This document shows, piece after piece, positions 32,975-34,185 of a stretch of 34,185 nt of DNA (positions are counted from its first letter, which is position 1; each line of letters starts with the position of its first letter). The DNA lies in NCBI GenBank assembly GCA_018001695.1, contig JAGNHN010000039.1, forward strand, positions 1 to 34,185, in the 5' to 3' direction. Source of the DNA: Lentimicrobiaceae bacterium (GTDB lineage Bacteria > Bacteroidota > Bacteroidia > Bacteroidales > JAGNHN01). The notes under the pieces were generated by a model, which was not told the origin of the DNA, did no database searches, and was given only the letters and a program-made list of their open reading frames with translations. The translations under genes and the position numbers were made by a program.

Positions 32975-33490
32975 GGTATGTTGGTTTAAATCAATATTAT
33001 ACCCTTGGTCATCATGCGACAACTGAACATTGAGCGGTAAGAAGAATAAAAGTTGGTGCTGTCATCCCTGACAAACCACGGGCAACGATCAGACGGTTTG
33101 GTTATATTCTGGTATCATCAGGTCTCAGGCCGGGAGCTGCCATCGCTTCTGGTATTCAGTGCTTTATTAAAGACATTAGTTGTTTTTATCATTTCAACGT
33201 ATTCGGTCGATGTTATATGTATTATAATCGGAATATAAAACTTCAATGTTGACAATATAAATTATCCCTGAAATTTCATTTTTAAATTAATAAATGAAAG
33301 CACGATATCACTACGATGCAAAGCATGCATGCCTATCAGAATGATGTCATGTCTATCATTTCTTCCATACATATCATGCTGTATACATTTTAGTTATGAG
33401 GAATACATCAAGACATCAGCATAGAAGTATTTTACAAAGGTAGTCATTTTGCTGACACATAACAAATGATGTACTAATATCAAGGAATAT

Positions 33491-33589
33491 TTATTCTATT
33501 GTATTATGAATTAAATGTTAGGGTGATTAGCTTCTATTCGATTGTTATTCTATTGATTATAGCAATAATATCTCAATAATATCTCAATT
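33491..33589. repeat. AT-rich direct repeats
   Basis: TTATTCTATTG occurs twice (33491-33501 and 33545-33555). CAATAATATCT occurs in perfect tandem (33563-33573 and 33574-33584), with a third partial copy to 33589. The repeats are non-coding. They could be protein-binding sites or replication slippage products; no replication initiator gene lies nearby. Confidence 0.65.
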
Positions 33590-33643
33590 TAAAAAAAGAT
33601 GGCTTTTAGTCCTGACTTGTGACAATTAGTGCGGTAGAAGTTT

Positions 33644-33664
33644 TCACCATTTCATTAATGGTGA
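33644..33664. repeat. Hairpin-forming inverted repeat
   Basis: TCACCATT (33644-33651) and AATGGTGA (33657-33664) form a perfect 8-bp stem with a 5-base loop in the non-coding region. No T run follows; it could be an operator or RNA structure. Confidence 0.5.
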
Positions 33665-33831
33665 TAACTGACTCTCCATTAGTTCGGCAGAGGAGGAGGT
33701 AAACTTGAAAGCTGCCCAGGGAGTACTTTGCATTTGTCATTGTAAAATAATTATCTATCAGTTCATTAACTCAAGTTTTTGCCCTCGGGCCGGGCGGGCC
33801 TCGTTGCCGCTACGCGACTACGCCTGCTGCT

Positions 33832-33848
33832 TTCCGCCTGCGGCGGAA
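33832..33848. repeat. GC-rich inverted repeat in dispersed-repeat-like segment
   Basis: TTCCGCC (33832-33838) and GGCGGAA (33842-33848) pair around TGC. It sits in an abruptly GC-rich stretch (about 33780-33880) that resembles the short, often repeated intergenic sequence found in many Bacteroidota genomes. The apparent reading frame through it is not believed to be a gene. Confidence 0.55.
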
Positions 33849-33976
33849 TCCCGCCTCGTTATCACTCGGCGTGACCGCACCATTCTAATGTCGCTTAAGC
33901 GGCAACTGATATTTTTTTCTTAGGAAGGAACCCCGAGTCTCGTATGCAGCGGATAAAATCTTTTTCGGTCAGGATA

Positions 33977-34035
33977 ATAGCTGATTGGCGTTAAAAATTT
34001 CCGAAGCCTTGGAGGAAATTTAGCCAATCAGCTAT
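33977..34035. repeat. 59-bp compound hairpin
   Basis: Outer arms ATAGCTGATTGGC (33977-33989) and GCCAATCAGCTAT (34023-34035) are perfect over 13 bp. Inner arms AAATTTCC (33995-34002) and GGAAATTT (34014-34021) add 8 bp. The size and symmetry fit a small palindromic repeat or a MITE-like element. Confidence 0.75.
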
Positions 34036-34037
34036 GG

Positions 34038-34058
34038 TTTTCAGCCGCAGGCTGAAAA
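34038..34058. repeat. 9-bp stem hairpin
   Basis: TTTTCAGCC (34038-34046) and GGCTGAAAA (34050-34058) pair around GCA. It starts 2 bp after the compound hairpin and, with its flanking A and T runs, could act as a bidirectional terminator. Confidence 0.65.
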
Positions 34059-34086
34059 ATCCCTTCGAAAAAGCGCCCTTTCTTTG

Positions 34087-34118
34087 GTTCATTTCTTTGG
34101 GCGTGCAAAGAAATGAAC
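34087..34118. repeat. 13-bp stem hairpin of a widespread repeat type
   Basis: GTTCATTTCTTTG (34087-34099) and CAAAGAAATGAAC (34106-34118) are perfectly complementary around GGCGTG. It is embedded in a segment resembling the common intergenic repeat that includes CCCTTTCTTTGG. On the minus strand GGGGCTTTTTTATG comes just before it, and on the plus strand ATAAAAAAGCCCC follows, so a minus-strand terminator is not indicated. Confidence 0.7.
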
Positions 34119-34185
34119 ATAAAAAAGCCCCCCATCATCAATCAAGTTATCACAAATCTGGTCCTGAGCATGGCACAGAAATCGG

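Larger units (their letters stand above)
32975..34185. other. Long non-coding region at the right edge
   Basis: No credible gene is seen. The first part (to about 33480) is moderately AT-rich without clear structure, apart from the self-complementary GCATGCATGC at 33323-33332. 33481-33600 is strongly AT-rich with direct repeats, and 33644-34118 contains five hairpins, described separately. The window ends before the next gene, so part may be a leader of something off the edge. Confidence 0.7.

Noticed and set aside
33563..33589. Tandem repeat considered as a CRISPR array.
   Set aside because: The 11-bp units are adjacent with no spacers, and there are no cas genes in the window.
33705..33923. 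72-aa plus-strand frame near the right end.
   Set aside because: It runs through the GC-rich dispersed-repeat-like segment. The translation (many Arg, Ala, Pro, Cys) matches the kind of spurious product usually predicted from that repeat.

Overview
The window comes from the chromosome of a Bacteroidota (Bacteroidetes) bacterium, probably an uncultured environmental lineage. Three large secreted proteins end in a type IX secretion (T9SS) type A sorting domain. Several upstream regions carry the Bacteroidota -7 promoter element (TAnnTTTG). The conserved unknown families (DUF3788, DUF4256, DUF6508-like) fit the same group. I see no rRNA, tRNA, CRISPR array, transposase or phage structural gene.

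Layout. (1) 124-8933: a TetR-type regulator diverges from a very large (2631 aa) secreted mosaic protein made of parallel beta-helix blocks, a propeller-like block, PKD-like and dockerin-like modules and a T9SS tail. (2) 9100-11054: a visibly AT-richer accessory island with two type II toxin-antitoxin modules (a HigBA-like pair in toxin-first order, then ParDE in antitoxin-first order). Between them is a small exported protein gene split by a (TA)6 tract. (3) 11145-16250: housekeeping and stress-type genes: an MDR oxidoreductase, a GNAT acetyltransferase, DUF3788, a small beta-barrel-like exported protein, a 104-aa unknown, and an MFS drug exporter. (4) 16389-18687: an AraC/GyrI-like regulator just upstream of the exporter, preceded by a secreted GH18 chitinase. 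(5) 18898-20438: a small exported unknown, a 35-aa single-TM microprotein followed by hairpins, and a SAM methyltransferase.

(6) 20662-27800: a 926-aa T9SS cargo protein with a tandemly duplicated domain of unknown function, then a LytTR response regulator, then a 1139-aa cyclase-like/AAA-ATPase/TPR protein. Both signalling proteins look degenerate at their catalytic or acceptor residues. The regulator has Glu where the phospho-acceptor Asp belongs. The cyclase domain lacks both metal-binding Asp residues and the transition-state Asn/Arg pair. This adjacent pair of pseudo-signalling proteins is the most interesting system here and may be a phosphorylation-independent and cyclic-nucleotide-independent switch, possibly driven by ATP or ligand binding in the STAND/AAA-like part. 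(7) 27884-32974, minus strand: an alpha/beta-hydrolase remnant, DUF4256, a HelD-like superfamily 1 helicase, a DUF6508-like protein, an ornithine/alanine racemase-family PLP enzyme and a GNAT acetyltransferase. (8) 32975-34185: more than 1.2 kb without a credible gene, holding AT-rich direct repeats and, at the right end, a cluster of four hairpins that looks like a dispersed palindromic repeat element.

All family calls come from reading the translations; no database search was run.
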